64,000 nucleotides of DNA, from positions 1,550,001 to 1,614,000 of the forward strand of contig CAVVAR010000012.1 of NCBI GenBank assembly GCA_963746315.1. Direction: 5' to 3'. The position numbers and the translations under genes were made by a program. Every line of letters begins with the position of its first letter. Within the stretch, counting starts at the first letter, position 1. Origin of the DNA: Ga0077555 sp963746315 (lineage in GTDB: Bacteria > Pseudomonadota > Alphaproteobacteria > Rhizobiales > Hyphomicrobiaceae). The notes beneath the pieces are model-generated. The model was given only the letters and a program-made list of their open reading frames with translations, ran no database searches and had not been told where the DNA came from. Of the stretch, positions 54,863 to 64,000 are shown piece by piece.

Positions 54863-56425
54863 TCAGGTATTGCCGCGGCGAGACTGCCCGGCAAAGCGTA
54901 CAGCTTCCTCGGCCGCACGAAACAGTGCGCGCGCCTTGATCACGCATTCCTGCTGCTCGTCGGCAGGAACGCTGTCGGCGACGATCCCGGCACCGGCCTG
55001 GACGTACATGCGCCCATCCTTGACCAGGGCCGTCCGCAGAACGATGCAGGTGTCCATGTTGCCATCGGCAGAAAAATAGCCGACGCATCCGGCGTAGGGT
55101 CCCCGCTTCTCTTTCTCCAGCTCGTCGATGATCTCCATGGCCCGAACCTTCGGCGCCCCTGAGAGCGTACCGGCCGGGAAACCGGCGAGCAGAGCATCGA
55201 TGGCATCGTAACGCGCATCGAGCTCTCCGTTGACGGTCGAGGACAAGTGCATGACCTGACTGTAGCGCTCGACGTCGAAGCTGGAGGCAACCTCCACGGA
55301 GCCGATGCGGGCCACGCGACCGACATCGTTGCGCCCGAGATCGAGCAGCATGAGATGCTCGGCGCGCTCCTTGGGATCGGACACCAGCTCCGCCTCGAGC
55401 TGCCGGTCCTCCTCCGGTGTCGCTCCCCGCCGCCGTGTCCCCGCGAGCGGGCGGATGGTCACCCGGCCGTCCCGGGCGCGAACGAGGATTTCCGGGCTGG
55501 AGCCAACCAGGGCGAAACCGCCGAAGTCCAGATGGAACAGGAACGGTGACGGGTTCGTCCGCCGCAGCGCGCGATAAAGCGAGAAGGACGGTAGGGTGAA
55601 GGGTGCTGAGAAGCGTTGAGAGATGACGATCTGAAATGCATCGCCGGCCGCGATGTAGTCCTTACAGCGAGCCACCATGCCGAGATAGTCGGACGCCGGC
55701 GTATTCGACACCGGGGCCGGGGTCTCGAGCGCAGTGGGCGGTATGGCGGAGTGCGGCAGCGGATCGTCGAGGCTGCGGACAATCCGCTCGAGGCGTGCGA
55801 CAGCCGCCGAGTATGCGGCGTCGGCAGCAACGCCGGAGCGTGGAAAGACCGGCGTCGCCACCGTCATTTCGTCTTTCACAGCGTCGAAGATCACCATGAC
55901 CGTCGGGCGCACCAGGATCGCATCCGGAACGCCGAGCACATCGGGCGGCACATCCGGCAAGTCCTCGACCAGGCGAACCGTGTCGTATCCCATGTAGCCG
56001 AACACGCCCGCTGCCATCGGCGGTAGCTCGGGTGGCAGGGCGATCCGGGAGCGAGCGAGCAGGGCACGCAACGAGGCAAGCGTCGGCTCGGGCTCCCCGG
56101 TGAAGGCTTCGGGGTCTTCCGCCGGTCGCGTGTTGATCTCGGCGCGGTTCCCGAATGCCCGCCAGACGACATCGGGCTCGAGCCCGATGATCGAGTAGCG
56201 GCCGCGGACCGCACCCCCCTCGACGGATTCGAGCAGAAAGCTCATAGGCCGCCCGCGTGCGAGCTTCAGCATCGCCGAGACTGGCGTCTCGAGGTCGGCA
56301 ACGAGACGGGCCCAGACAACTCCAGCCTCGCCGGCCCTATAGCGGCCGCTGAAAGCATCGAAAGCGGGCTCGACCTCGAACGACAGATCGGCCGGCGGCG
56401 CAGGGATGTGAGCTTCGGTCGTCAC
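54863..56425 (-). CDS. trpE: Anthranilate synthase component I
   Basis: A 520-residue chorismate-using enzyme that makes anthranilate with the TrpG glutaminase, the first step of tryptophan synthesis. Motifs: the LLES feedback-site region (SFLLESVEGG), the active-site runs AGDAFQIVISQRF, PLAGTRRRG, LDLGRNDVGRVA and GTLSGAPKVRAMEIIDELE. The GTG at 56425 has AGAGGA upstream, and the open frame beyond it is unrelated. No trpG or trpD is adjacent within the window; the gene converges with the pentapeptide gene. It probably shares a transcript with the PpiD-type gene. Confidence 0.95.
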   Translation of the reverse strand: MTTEAHIPAPPADLSFEVEPAFDAFSGRYRAGEAGVVWARLVADLETPVSAMLKLARGRPMSFLLESVEGGAVRGRYSIIGLEPDVVWRAFGNRAEINTRPAEDPEAFTGEPEPTLASLRALLARSRIALPPELPPMAAGVFGYMGYDTVRLVEDLPDVPPDVLGVPDAILVRPTVMVIFDAVKDEMTVATPVFPRSGVAADAAYSAAVARLERIVRSLDDPLPHSAIPPTALETPAPVSNTPASDYLGMVARCKDYIAAGDAFQIVISQRFSAPFTLPSFSLYRALRRTNPSPFLFHLDFGGFALVGSSPEILVRARDGRVTIRPLAGTRRRGATPEEDRQLEAELVSDPKERAEHLMLLDLGRNDVGRVARIGSVEVASSFDVERYSQVMHLSSTVNGELDARYDAIDALLAGFPAGTLSGAPKVRAMEIIDELEKEKRGPYAGCVGYFSADGNMDTCIVLRTALVKDGRMYVQAGAGIVADSVPADEQQECVIKARALFRAAEEAVRFAGQSRRGNT

Positions 56426-56480
56426 CGCTCGTCCTCTTTGAAGCGCAGGGCCCTTGCCCCCATGCCAGTCGGCGCGAAGA

Positions 56481-58385
56481 TCATGGCGTCTGGTCGAGGC
56501 CGACGGCCCGCTTGTAAACGTTCTCGTGGATCTGCACGCCTTGCCGGTCACGCAGCGCCGACACGTAGATCTGTAGCGAATCGCGCTGGAGCTCCTGGCC
56601 GAGCTCGTTGCGCAGCGCATCCGCCTGCTCCTTCGTCGGCGCCTCCGCCGGCTTGATCTCGCTGACGACGAAGACGACCCGGGTCTTGTCGTCGGTGCTC
56701 GCAGCGGTGCCGGCACCACCAAGTGGCAGCGTGAAAGCAGATCGCGCAGCGGCCGCCGAAAGCTCCTCGGGCGGCTTCGTCCGTTTGAACGGCGCCGTGA
56801 CCTTGATCTCGTACGCCTGCTCCGTCGCGATCGTCTCGAGCGACTCGCCAGCCTTGACCCGGTCGGCGAGTGCCTGCGCCGTCTTGGTCAGCTCGGCACG
56901 CGTCTCTCTCGCCCGCCACAATGTCTCGACCTCGGCCTTGACCTCCTCGAAAGGTTTCGTCACGGCGGGTTTGACCTCGACGACCTCGACCCAGGCTTCC
57001 CCGCCTTCGGAAAGCGTGATCACCTCCCGCGGCGTGGTGGCGTCGCCTTCGAATGCGGAAGCCAGGAAGCGCTCTGCATCAGGATGGGAAAAGGCCGCCT
57101 TGCCGTCCGGTCCGAGACCTTTGACATCGACGCTCGGCGCTTCGAGCAGTGTCAGATTGAGCTCGGCGGAGATGGCTTTCAGTTTTTCCGGCGCATCCGT
57201 GGCGCCGCGCTTATCCTCGATCTCGTCGTGCAGCTTGTTGACGATGTCGCGCAGCTTGTTGTCCTCGAGATTCCGCCGCACGTCGTCCTTGACCTCCTCG
57301 AAAGTGCGCGTCCTGGCGGGCTCGATCTCGCTGACGCGCAACAGCAGCCAGCCGCCGCGCACCTGGACCGGATCAGAGATCTTGTCGGCAGAAAGCTCGA
57401 AGGCGGCCTTGGCAAAATTGGGGTCGGAAATTTCGCGTCGCGCGATCAATCCCTGATCGAGACGGCCTTGCGCGCCGTTCGCTTCCAGCGCGGCCAGAAG
57501 GAAGCCCTTGCCGGCTTCGATGGCCTTCTTCTCGCCTTCGGCCTCGAGCTTGGTCTTGTAGAAGATCTGCTGGATGCGACGCCGCTCAGGAATGTCCCAG
57601 GCCGCGCGCGATTGCTCCCACGTGGTTCGTACTTCCGCGTCCGTCACCTTGGCGCGCTCCTTCAGCGCCTCGGGGCTGACGATAAGAACCGCGACCTTGC
57701 GGCGCTCTGGCACCACGAACGCGCGCTTCTGCTGCTCGTAGAGGGCCTTCAGCGCGGCCTCGTCCGGCTCGCCCACCGGCTTAGCCTTGTCCGGATCGAG
57801 ACGGATGAGCTTGACGGTACGGGCCTCCTCCCGGAAGCGATGCACGATATCGATGAGCGTGTCGGGCGCCTGCACCCCGCTGGCGATCGCCCCCGTCAAC
57901 TGCTCGCGCAACTCGTTGCTGCGCCGCTCCGCGAAATACCGCTGCTCCGTGAATCCAGCCTGCCGCATGCGCTCGTCGAACACAGCCCGGTCGAACGTCT
58001 CGTTGGGACCGTGGAAGGCGGGATCGTTGCGGATCATTTCGGCGATGGTCGCGTCGGATAGCCTGAGCCCGAGGCTCTGGGCGTGGTTGGTGATCGCCGC
58101 GCCGTTGACGAGCTCGCTCAGCACGGCCGTGTCGATGCCGAAGGCGCGCGATTGCTCGGCCGTCAGCGGCTGGCCGAACTGACGCGTCAGCATCTGCCGC
58201 CGCTGCTGCAACGCTGACGTGAACTCCTGCGCTGAGATATCGGTGTCCCCGACCTCGGCGATTGGGCCTTGATTGGCCGATCGGATAACGTCGCCGATGC
58301 CCCAGACCGCAAAGCTCAGGATAAGGAGGCCAAACAGCGCGAAGACCAGAACCTTCGTTGCGCCGCGCCTCAGCTTTTCGAGCAT
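56481..58385 (-). CDS. Inner-membrane periplasmic folding factor, PpiD/SurA type
   Basis: A 634-residue protein with one N-terminal membrane helix (about 12-32, VLVFALFGLLILSFAVWGI) and a large periplasmic part. It has a SurA-like N-domain (DTDISAQEFTSALQQRRQML; RFREEARTVKLIRLDP) and a degenerate parvulin domain (IQQIFYKTKLEAEGEKKAIE) with a following chaperone region. It assists folding of exported proteins. Whether it keeps prolyl isomerase activity cannot be told. It is 55 bases upstream of trpE on the same strand and divergent from tpiA. Confidence 0.9.
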   Translation of the reverse strand: MLEKLRRGATKVLVFALFGLLILSFAVWGIGDVIRSANQGPIAEVGDTDISAQEFTSALQQRRQMLTRQFGQPLTAEQSRAFGIDTAVLSELVNGAAITNHAQSLGLRLSDATIAEMIRNDPAFHGPNETFDRAVFDERMRQAGFTEQRYFAERRSNELREQLTGAIASGVQAPDTLIDIVHRFREEARTVKLIRLDPDKAKPVGEPDEAALKALYEQQKRAFVVPERRKVAVLIVSPEALKERAKVTDAEVRTTWEQSRAAWDIPERRRIQQIFYKTKLEAEGEKKAIEAGKGFLLAALEANGAQGRLDQGLIARREISDPNFAKAAFELSADKISDPVQVRGGWLLLRVSEIEPARTRTFEEVKDDVRRNLEDNKLRDIVNKLHDEIEDKRGATDAPEKLKAISAELNLTLLEAPSVDVKGLGPDGKAAFSHPDAERFLASAFEGDATTPREVITLSEGGEAWVEVVEVKPAVTKPFEEVKAEVETLWRARETRAELTKTAQALADRVKAGESLETIATEQAYEIKVTAPFKRTKPPEELSAAAARSAFTLPLGGAGTAASTDDKTRVVFVVSEIKPAEAPTKEQADALRNELGQELQRDSLQIYVSALRDRQGVQIHENVYKRAVGLDQTP

Positions 58386-58740
58386 CCCAAAGTCCTGTTC
58401 TCGTGTTGGCGGCCGACCCGGTGCGCGCCGGGCTCGGCGGCATCCTCAGTCGGTCGCGAGCGATGACCCTGCCGGGGTTGCTGGCCGAATTCTCTCCGCG
58501 GCCGTCGAGTGCGGCTACCACGGACCCTTCTGCCTCAGGCTGCGGTCCCGAGCATTAGCCAACTCGCGTCGCAAATCGCCGCAGGCCCCACCGGCGGACG
58601 GCCCGAGGTTGAAAGGCAGAGAGCGCCATCATAGGAATCCAGCGCGCGCCCTGCAAGGCGAAGCTTAGCCCGCAGCGCTCGCGCGAGTGCTCTCGAGCCT
58701 CGCGGGAAACAAAATTTGGCTGGCGCCAGGAGGCCTCATC
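58386..58740. other. Gene-free region between the PpiD-type gene and tpiA
   Basis: About 355 bases that should hold the two divergent promoters. No ORF with family character, repeat or RNA structure was recognised. It ends with a strong AGGAGG ribosome site at 58728-58733, seven bases before a GTG at 58741. Confidence 0.5.
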
Positions 58741-59509
58741 GTGACTTCGAGCTCGATCCATTCGCCCTCTGGTTGCCGGAAACTGGAAGATGAACGGCCT
58801 CGCTGCCTCCCTCGCCGAGGTGGATAAGCTGAAGGCCGGTCTTGCTGTCCGCGCCGCGCGGCTCGGCGCCGACGTCATGCTCTGTCCGCCTGCCACGCTC
58901 GTCGCCGCGATGGCGGCGCGTGCGTCGGGCTCGCCAGTCGCTGTCGGCGGCCAGGACTGCCACGCCAAGGCTGCCGGTGCCCACACCGGCGACATCGCGG
59001 CCGAGATGCTGCGCGACGCTGGCGCGACGGCTGTCATTGTCGGCCACTCCGAGCGGCGTGCGGATCATGCCGAGAGCGACGCCGTAGTTCGAGCCAAGGC
59101 CGAAGCAGCCTTCAGGGCGGGCCTCGTCGCCATCGTCTGCGTCGGTGAGACGGCCGATCAGCGCAAGGCGGGCAAGACGCTGGACGTCGTCGCGAGCCAG
59201 CTCACGGGCTCGCTGCCCGATTCGGCCAAGGCCGCAACAACGGTCGTCGCCTACGAGCCGGTCTGGGCGATCGGGACTGGATTGACGCCGACCGCGGCCG
59301 ATGTCGCCGAGGTGCATGCGATGCTGCGCGCCACGCTCGGCAAGCGCTTCGGGGCCGACGGTGACGCGATGCGTCTGCTCTATGGCGGCTCTGTCAAGGC
59401 GTCGAATGCTGTCGAGCTAATGGGCGTGCCGAATGTCGACGGTGCTCTGGTCGGCGGCGCGAGCCTCAAGGCTGACGATTTCCTCGGCATCGTTGACGCC
59501 TACTGCTGA
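58741..59509 (+). CDS. tpiA: Triosephosphate isomerase, with a one-base frame problem near its start
   Basis: The enzyme interconverts DHAP and glyceraldehyde-3-phosphate. Catalytic residues are all there: Asn and Lys in RPLVAGNWKMNG, His in VIVGHSERR, Glu in VAYEPVWAIGTG, and the phosphate loop LLYGGSVKASN. AGGAGG lies seven bases before a GTG at 58741, but the GTG frame and the enzyme frame differ by one base; the enzyme frame has a stop at 58742 and only ATT (58760) or CTG (58769) before the NWK motif. Removing one C near 58758 joins them as VTSSSIIRPLVAG. The first in-frame ATG (58790) would lose the catalytic Asn and Lys. Confidence 0.92.
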
Positions 59510-59580
59510 GTAGCGACGTTGGGTGCTGCGTTCGGCATGTGCGACGGCTCCGGGGCTCCCCCCGCCGAAAGGGTTTTTGC

Positions 59581-60096
59581 ATGATCGAACCGACAACCCT
59601 CCGAAGGACGCGCGCCCTTGCCCTTGGGCTGGCCGTTCTTGCGTCGGCCGAGGCCAGCGCAGAGCCGTTGCCGCCCGAGGCGTGCACTGCAGTCGAGGCC
59701 GAGCATGCGGCGTTGGTGGCAGCCGGCCTTCCAGAGTTGATGAAGCAGGGACCGGCCGGTGCGACCGGTGAGAGTGCCAGGCAAGTGGCGCGCTTTATCG
59801 CTCTCCGGGAGCAGCTCCTGTTTCGTTGTGGGCACGACAAGAAGCGTGCCGCTCCGGCCGTGGCCGATGGAGAGGAGGCCACCAGCGCCAGCGCTGCCAA
59901 AGACGCGCCGCCGCCTCTCCCCAGGCGCAAGCCGGTCGCTGCCGTGCCCTCATCGGCATCCGCGCGAGCTAGGCCGGTTGCGCCGGCAAAACCCGAGCGT
60001 GCATCGAAGCCGGCAACGAAGGCTCCATCCAAGCCGAGGGCCAAGGTCGACGACGCCTATCGACCGCCGCCGAAAGCGGCGGTGAAGAGCCCGTGA
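59581..60096 (+). CDS. Exported Ala/Pro/Lys-rich hypothetical protein
   Basis: A 171-residue protein with a signal peptide (LALGLAVLASAEASAEPLP). The first half holds two Cys residues (EACTAVEAEHAAL; LFRCGHDKK) and looks folded, while the second half is low-complexity Ala/Pro/Arg/Lys. I know no function. Its place between tpiA and secG, and similar small exported proteins at that spot in related genomes, suggest a real gene. GAAAGGG precedes the ATG. Confidence 0.7.
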   Translation: MIEPTTLRRTRALALGLAVLASAEASAEPLPPEACTAVEAEHAALVAAGLPELMKQGPAGATGESARQVARFIALREQLLFRCGHDKKRAAPAVADGEEATSASAAKDAPPPLPRRKPVAAVPSSASARARPVAPAKPERASKPATKAPSKPRAKVDDAYRPPPKAAVKSP

Positions 60097-60244
60097 TGGC
60101 CCGTTTCGTGACGTGGCCTCGACTGGGCCGCAGAAGGCGGGCTGGCCAGCGCCCCGCGCCTCGTGTAGAACCCCGGCCAATCGCTGGGCTCGAAGTGCCC
60201 CTTCTGCCTCTGGCAGACGCCCTTAACAACACTCCGGATCGCCC

Positions 60245-60592
60245 ATGACCACGGTTCTCCTTCTTCTCCATCTGTTGATCGCCGTGGCGCTGATCGGCGT
60301 GGTGCTCCTGCAGCGCTCGGAAGGCGGCGGTCTCGGCATCGGCGGCGGCGGTGGCGGCTCGTCCGGCTTCATGACCGGTCGTGGTACGGCTAATCTGCTC
60401 ACCCGCGCGACGGCGGGGCTTGCAGCAGCGTTCTTCGTGACCAGCATCGGCCTGACGATTCTCGCCCGCCAGGCGGCGCGGCCCGTCTCGCCGCTCGACG
60501 CCGCTGGTCAGTCGGCCCCGGCCAAGGGTGGCGTTCTCGACAGCCTCGAGCAGGGCAAGCAGAAGCTGCCGTCGATCCCGAAATCGAACTAG
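60245..60592 (+). CDS. secG: Preprotein translocase subunit SecG
   Basis: A 115-residue SecYEG subunit. Helix 1 is at about 4-22 (VLLLLHLLIAVALIGVVLL) and is followed by the family's QRSEGGGLG and a Gly-rich loop. The second helix is at about 53-73 (LLTRATAGLAAAFFVTSIGL). The C-terminal tail is short and soluble. It lies between the exported protein gene and pyrG, the usual tpiA-secG-pyrG order. Confidence 0.94.
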   Translation: MTTVLLLLHLLIAVALIGVVLLQRSEGGGLGIGGGGGGSSGFMTGRGTANLLTRATAGLAAAFFVTSIGLTILARQAARPVSPLDAAGQSAPAKGGVLDSLEQGKQKLPSIPKSN

Positions 60593-60708
60593 CCGCCGGC
60601 GGATCAGCCTGGTCGTCACCTGGGTCGCGCAAGTGCCGCGCCGAAGACGGTGGACGACCATGCTTTTGCCACTTCGAATCAAAATGCTTTGCTGTACTGT
60701 TGAGGTCC

Positions 60709-62337
<1,629 letters not shown>

Positions 62338-62445
62338 GCGGCGTGGTGGATGGTCATCCACCGATGTCATCCCGATGGGTTGCCTGCCCCGATAGGAACC
62401 CACATCTGTCATCCCGCGCCTCGCTTGCCCCGGCCCGTTCCCACA

Positions 62446-62633
62446 CCCACCGATGTCATCATCGGGCTTGTCCCGATGACCCATCCCTCAACGAGTCCGG
62501 ACCGTCGCGTGTCGTTGAGGCGCGGCGGCCGCCCGACCCGGGACAGGCCCACCGATGTCATCATCGGGCTTGCCTGCCCCGGCGAGGGCCGGGGTCACGA
62601 TGATCCATCCCTCCACGAGTCCGGACCGTCGCG
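62446..62633 (+). repeat. Two direct repeat units with partial third copy
   Basis: Unit A (62446-62509) and unit B (62548-62633) share CCCACCGATGTCATCATCGG at their start and CGAGTCCGGACCGTCGCG at their end. B has an extra GC-rich insert, CTGCCCCGGCGAGGGCCGG. A third, decayed start (CCACCGATGTCATCCCGAT) lies at 62358. The GTCATC...GGGCTTG core is like intergenic elements common in alphaproteobacterial genomes. Confidence 0.75.
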
Positions 62634-63037
62634 ATCCCGCCCCACCCACGCCTCCGCACCCGGCCGCGCACCGCGCCCCGGTCGATCGACAACTGCACGG
62701 GGGGAGGACGCCGTCCGGCCACCGTTTTTGATTTTGTGAGGCAGCCTCGCGGCGCCCTCCGATGATATTTTCGCGTTCGCAGGAGCGAGCCGTGGGGGTT
62801 TCCCCGACCCGTTTTCACTACGGACGCCTGACTTACGTAGTGGCGATCACCGCTCCAGAGGTCAGATATCGCCTCCTGCCCTCACTTTCGGCACGCCTCG
62901 CGAAAACGACCCGCGCGGACAGGAAGGCGAGAACAATACGCGAGGCGAGGGGATCGGGGATAACTTTGGGGATTGGAGGCGCTCCGCGCGTACCGACCAG
63001 CCCCGAATTGACCCGTTAGCCCCACAACGCGCCCAGC

Positions 63038-63205
63038 TGTCATCCCGGTGCTTGTCACCGGGACCCATTTCTCTGCTCGCTCGGTGCGTTAGGGTGGGAC
63101 GCTGCGCTGGTATGAGCGCGGAGGCATCGGCTGCAAGGCCTGGGCACTTTTCGGCGGCCCGAATTCGCGGCGCGATGGGTCACGGTGACAAGCACCGGGA
63201 TGACA
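63038..63205. repeat. Long inverted repeat, 31-base arms with one mismatch
   Basis: The left arm 63038-63068 (starting TGTCATCCCGGTGCTTGTC) and right arm 63175-63205 (ending GACAAGCACCGGGATGACA) match at 30 of 31 positions in opposite orientation, with 106 bases between. Each arm also contains its own small palindrome (CCGGTG...CACCGG). It has the form of a small mobile or structural element, without any coding sequence inside. Confidence 0.8.
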
Positions 63206-63592
63206 CAAAACGAGCCGCGGACACGTTGAATGGGGCTGGTTTGCGGAGAATAGCCGTCATCGCCACCTGCTGCCAAACACCTGGGCTGGAGCGTTCCGGC
63301 CGCGACCGCAGTGCCCCAGACAACTGACATTGCATCGCTCGAGGGAGTGGGGACGGGAAGCCCCAAGTTTGTCGGCAAGTAAGGCTGCACCGGACGCAGG
63401 CTTCCGGCAGAGCGCCGTCATGGACTGCATGCGGAAGTTGGCGTCTATGAAGGTTAGCACTCCTGACTCGATCGTCACATTCGGACGAAAGGAGCCAATT
63501 GTCAGATCGATGTGATGGTTTTACGCTTCTTCAAAACCTCAGTGGCAAGCTTGAAATTCGGTCAATAGTCGCTGTGAGCAACGAGCATTGCC

Positions 63593-64000
63593 ATGCCCAC
63601 TCCATCCGATTTGATCGCCGAGCTTGCGCGTGTTCAGGAAAGCGTCGGCAAGGCGCTGCCCGACATGCGGCGCACGGCTGCGATCATCGAGGCGATCGGG
63701 CCCGATGGAATTTGCGATCAGACCGGTATGACGCCGCTGCAATGGGCAATCGTCAAGGATAGCAAACTGGCTTTCCTGTTTTTGCTCGCCCGTCAGGCCA
63801 ACCCCAATGCGCGAGGTACCGGTGCGTTCAACCGCGCGCCGATCGTCATGCTGGTCGAGAAGGGCGACATCGATGGGGCCGACAGGCTTGTCCGTCACGG
63901 TGCCGAATGCCCACTCGAAGTCGCTGCGCTGCGCGAGCGGCAGGCAGAACTGCGCGCCCGCCACGCAAAGTCGCTCACCGACATCCCGAAGCGACTCGAC
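63593..64000 (+). CDS. Ankyrin-like repeat protein, 3' truncated
   Basis: The frame opens with ATG at 63593 and runs off the window after 136 residues with no stop. The helix-rich N-terminus (SDLIAELARVQESVGKALPDM) precedes ankyrin-like units: GMTPLQWAIVKDSKLAFLFLLARQANPNARG and APIVMLVEKGDIDGADRLVRHGA, each shown here in part. Ankyrin domains bind proteins; the partner is unknown. The repeats are degenerate, so the family call is moderate. Confidence 0.6.
   Translation, partial: MPTPSDLIAELARVQESVGKALPDMRRTAAIIEAIGPDGICDQTGMTPLQWAIVKDSKLAFLFLLARQANPNARGTGAFNRAPIVMLVEKGDIDGADRLVRHGAECPLEVAALRERQAELRARHAKSLTDIPKRLD

Larger units (their letters stand above)
62338..63592. other. Repeat-rich gene-free region downstream of pyrG
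   Basis: About 1255 bases with no convincing gene. The frames present are short, lack ribosome sites and are rich in Arg and Pro. The stretch holds the direct repeats at 62446-62633 and the inverted repeat at 63038-63205. The rest (62640-63030 and 63210-63590) shows nothing I recognise. Confidence 0.6.

Noticed and set aside
62446..62633. A CRISPR array
   Set aside because: Only two full units, with unequal length and no unique spacers of constant size, and no cas gene in the window.
62762..63019. An 85-residue frame in the gene-free region after pyrG
   Set aside because: No ribosome site, no recognisable motif, Arg/Thr-rich, and embedded in repeat-rich DNA.
63539..63964. A minus-strand ORF at the right edge
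   Set aside because: It is antisense to the ankyrin-like frame starting at 63593, which has recognisable repeat units.

Overview
The window is GC-rich and densely coded. It carries several chromosomal gene orders typical of Alphaproteobacteria, order Hyphomicrobiales (Rhizobiales): erpA / dgt-argS-SPOR-nagZ-scpA-scpB, tpiA-secG-pyrG, and a sciP (DUF1153) cell-cycle gene. I could not fix the genus from sequence alone. No rRNA, tRNA, CRISPR array, prophage or transposase gene was seen.

Layout. Positions 1-12000 hold housekeeping genes: a truncated cytochrome-like end, a small membrane protein, erpA, then dgt, argS, a SPOR-domain protein, nagZ, scpA, scpB, prfC and mtgA. Positions 12000-34700 look like an accessory uptake and catabolism region. 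It has an MFS carrier, a complete dipeptide/oligopeptide-type ABC importer, a set of CoA-dependent acid-metabolism genes (two-hot-dog protein, CaiB-type CoA-transferase, acyl-CoA dehydrogenase, enoyl-CoA hydratase, esterase, DsbA-fold isomerase, acyl-CoA ligase), a gamma-glutamyl hydrolase, a lone molybdenum-hydroxylase large subunit, and a complete branched-chain-type (Liv) ABC importer. A shortened MgtE-type transporter follows.

Positions 35900-49400, all on the minus strand, form one assimilatory nitrate cluster: nasT, nasS, nrtA, nrtB, a tandem two-ATPase subunit, nirB, nirD, nasA and cysG. Nitrate would be imported by Nrt, reduced by NasA, then by NirBD, whose siroheme comes from CysG. 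NasS/NasT would control the operon through the leader upstream of nrtA. That leader shows a sigma-54 promoter, two A1/G4 hexaloop hairpins and an overlapping intrinsic terminator, which is the pattern of an ANTAR antitermination target. About thirty single-base frame breaks and one in-frame stop interrupt the genes between 38700 and 46900, while the genes on both sides are clean.

Positions 49600-64000 return to core genes: a SoxW-like thioredoxin, an aldo-keto reductase, sciP, a large membrane-anchored pentapeptide-repeat protein, trpE, a PpiD/SurA-type chaperone, tpiA (with a one-base frame problem near its start), secG and pyrG. A 1.25 kb repeat-rich gene-free stretch follows, and then the start of an ankyrin-like gene that runs off the end.
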